A program made the translations under genes and the position numbers. Positions 63,551-64,000 of a stretch of 64,000 nt of DNA are shown one piece after another; position 1 is the stretch's first letter, and every line of letters starts with the position of its first letter. Location: the NCBI RefSeq assembly GCF_027531815.1, contig NZ_JAPZSK010000014.1, positions 186,001 through 250,000 on the forward strand. Direction: 5' to 3'. Under the pieces are notes generated by a model. The model was not told where the DNA came from. It saw only the letters and a program-made list of their open reading frames with translations, and made no database searches. The DNA comes from Gemmatimonas sp. Its GTDB lineage: Bacteria; Gemmatimonadota; Gemmatimonadetes; Gemmatimonadales; Gemmatimonadaceae.

Positions 63551-64000
63551 GTGACGTCATTCCATCGTCGCGCGGCCCGTGGCGCGCGTACCCGCCGCGA
63601 GCGCTCAGGCGCCCCCCCACACGCCGTCGCGCACCACCATCGCGGCACGGCGTTCCGGTTTGCCGATGCGCAGCGATCCGGCAGGTCCGCACTGGTGGCG
63701 TTCTTCGCCGTGCTCGGGCCCGGTCTTCTGGCCGGCCTCTCCGACGATGATCCGGCCGGGATCACGACCTACTCGATGCTTGGGGCCGACTTCGGCTACC
63801 GGCTCCTGTGGATCATTCCGGCCTCCACCATTCTGTTGATTCAGTTTCACCTGATGGCGGTGCGGATCGGGGCGGCCACCGGACAAGGGTTCGTCGGCAT
63901 CATTCGTCAGCGATGGGGACACGGCGCGGGATACGCCGCCGTAACCGGCCTGCTGGCCGCCAACTTCGGTACGATCTGCGCGGAATACGCGGGCATCTCG
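63551..64000 (+). CDS. NRAMP-family divalent metal transporter, N-terminal part
   Basis: The first 150 codons of a gene cut by the right edge. After an Arg/His-rich N-terminus, LVAFFAVLGPGLLAGLSDDD, PAGITTYSMLGADFGYRLLW and IIPASTILLIQFHLMAVRIG match the first spans of NRAMP-like transporters. The TM1 metal motif, DPGN in classical Mn2+/Fe2+ carriers, is DPAG here, as in related soil-bacterial proteins whose ions differ. The GTG at 63551 is the best start I can see; a TATGCT at 63539-63544 would put transcription almost on it, implying a leaderless mRNA. The TM6 motif lies beyond the window. Confidence 0.8.
   Translation, partial: MTSFHRRAARGARTRRERSGAPPHAVAHHHRGTAFRFADAQRSGRSALVAFFAVLGPGLLAGLSDDDPAGITTYSMLGADFGYRLLWIIPASTILLIQFHLMAVRIGAATGQGFVGIIRQRWGHGAGYAAVTGLLAANFGTICAEYAGIS

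Noticed and set aside
61788-63692. 634-codon leftward open frame opposite the diguanylate cyclase
   Set aside because: Low-complexity Arg/Gln/His composition and no motif; the opposite strand has a complete GGEEF gene with a good ribosome site.
1-64000. tRNA, rRNA, CRISPR arrays, intact prophage or integrase
   Set aside because: Read by eye, no T-loop-like tRNA cores, rRNA blocks, regular spacer arrays or phage genes were found; a covariance search would be needed to exclude small RNAs.

Overview
The window looks like chromosomal DNA from a member of the Gemmatimonadota, probably close to Gemmatimonas. This is inference from gene content. The DNA is very GC-rich, yet it carries Bacteroidetes-style SusC/SusD pairs, Oar-like TonB-dependent receptors, many signal-peptide or lipoprotein hydrolases, Ser/Thr kinases and Bacteroidetes-type Crp/Fnr proteins. 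I saw no rRNA, tRNA, CRISPR array or intact mobile element. Both ends cut a gene: an amidase at the left and an NRAMP-like metal transporter at the right.

Layout. 1-9.4 kb: exported amidase, a MATE exporter behind a structured leader, an outer-membrane protein, a membrane Ser/Thr kinase, a decayed MarR-like gene, a two-domain lipoprotein, and NTF2-like and SRPBCC small proteins. 9.4-24.2 kb: a TonB receptor plus phosphodiesterase operon, divergent from an exported alpha/beta hydrolase across helically phased repeats; an SBP56-like propeller; an amidohydrolase lipoprotein; the first SusCD pair; a second phosphodiesterase. 24.3-31.4 kb: a TetR-headed cassette of TetR, a propeller-amidohydrolase-beta-lactamase fusion of about 1,390 residues, a D-aminoacylase-like lipoprotein and a GNAT acetyltransferase, with a 13-bp palindrome upstream. 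31.5-37.1 kb: a heme-motif PHM-like oxygenase, DUF1269 protein, M48 protease and long RluA synthase. 37.1-42.6 kb: a TonB receptor with its own TetR and matching operators, then a small ORF coupled to a Crp/Fnr gene, an FNR-type box, a barrel lipoprotein and a DUF4386 membrane protein. 42.7-49.8 kb: a subtilisin lipoprotein, the second SusCD pair and an IS481-like remnant. 49.8-57.9 kb: a membrane protein, CBS protein, frameshifted GyrI-like gene, sterol-desaturase-family protein and an overlapping paaI-paaK-ftsH operon. 58-64 kb: a serpin lipoprotein, a second D-aminoacylase-like enzyme, decayed fragments including a truncated DUF4386 copy, a diguanylate cyclase and the NRAMP-like gene.

How the genes may work together. 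Four TonB-dependent receptors, two SusD lipoproteins, several exported amidohydrolases and phosphodiesterases, and surface proteases suggest scavenging of peptides, modified amino acids and organic phosphates. The kinase, diguanylate cyclase, Crp/Fnr and TetR genes supply regulation. Best candidates for something undescribed are the TetR-headed triple-fusion cassette, the Crp/Fnr locus with its FNR-type box, the MATE leader RNA, and the coupling of ftsH to paaK.
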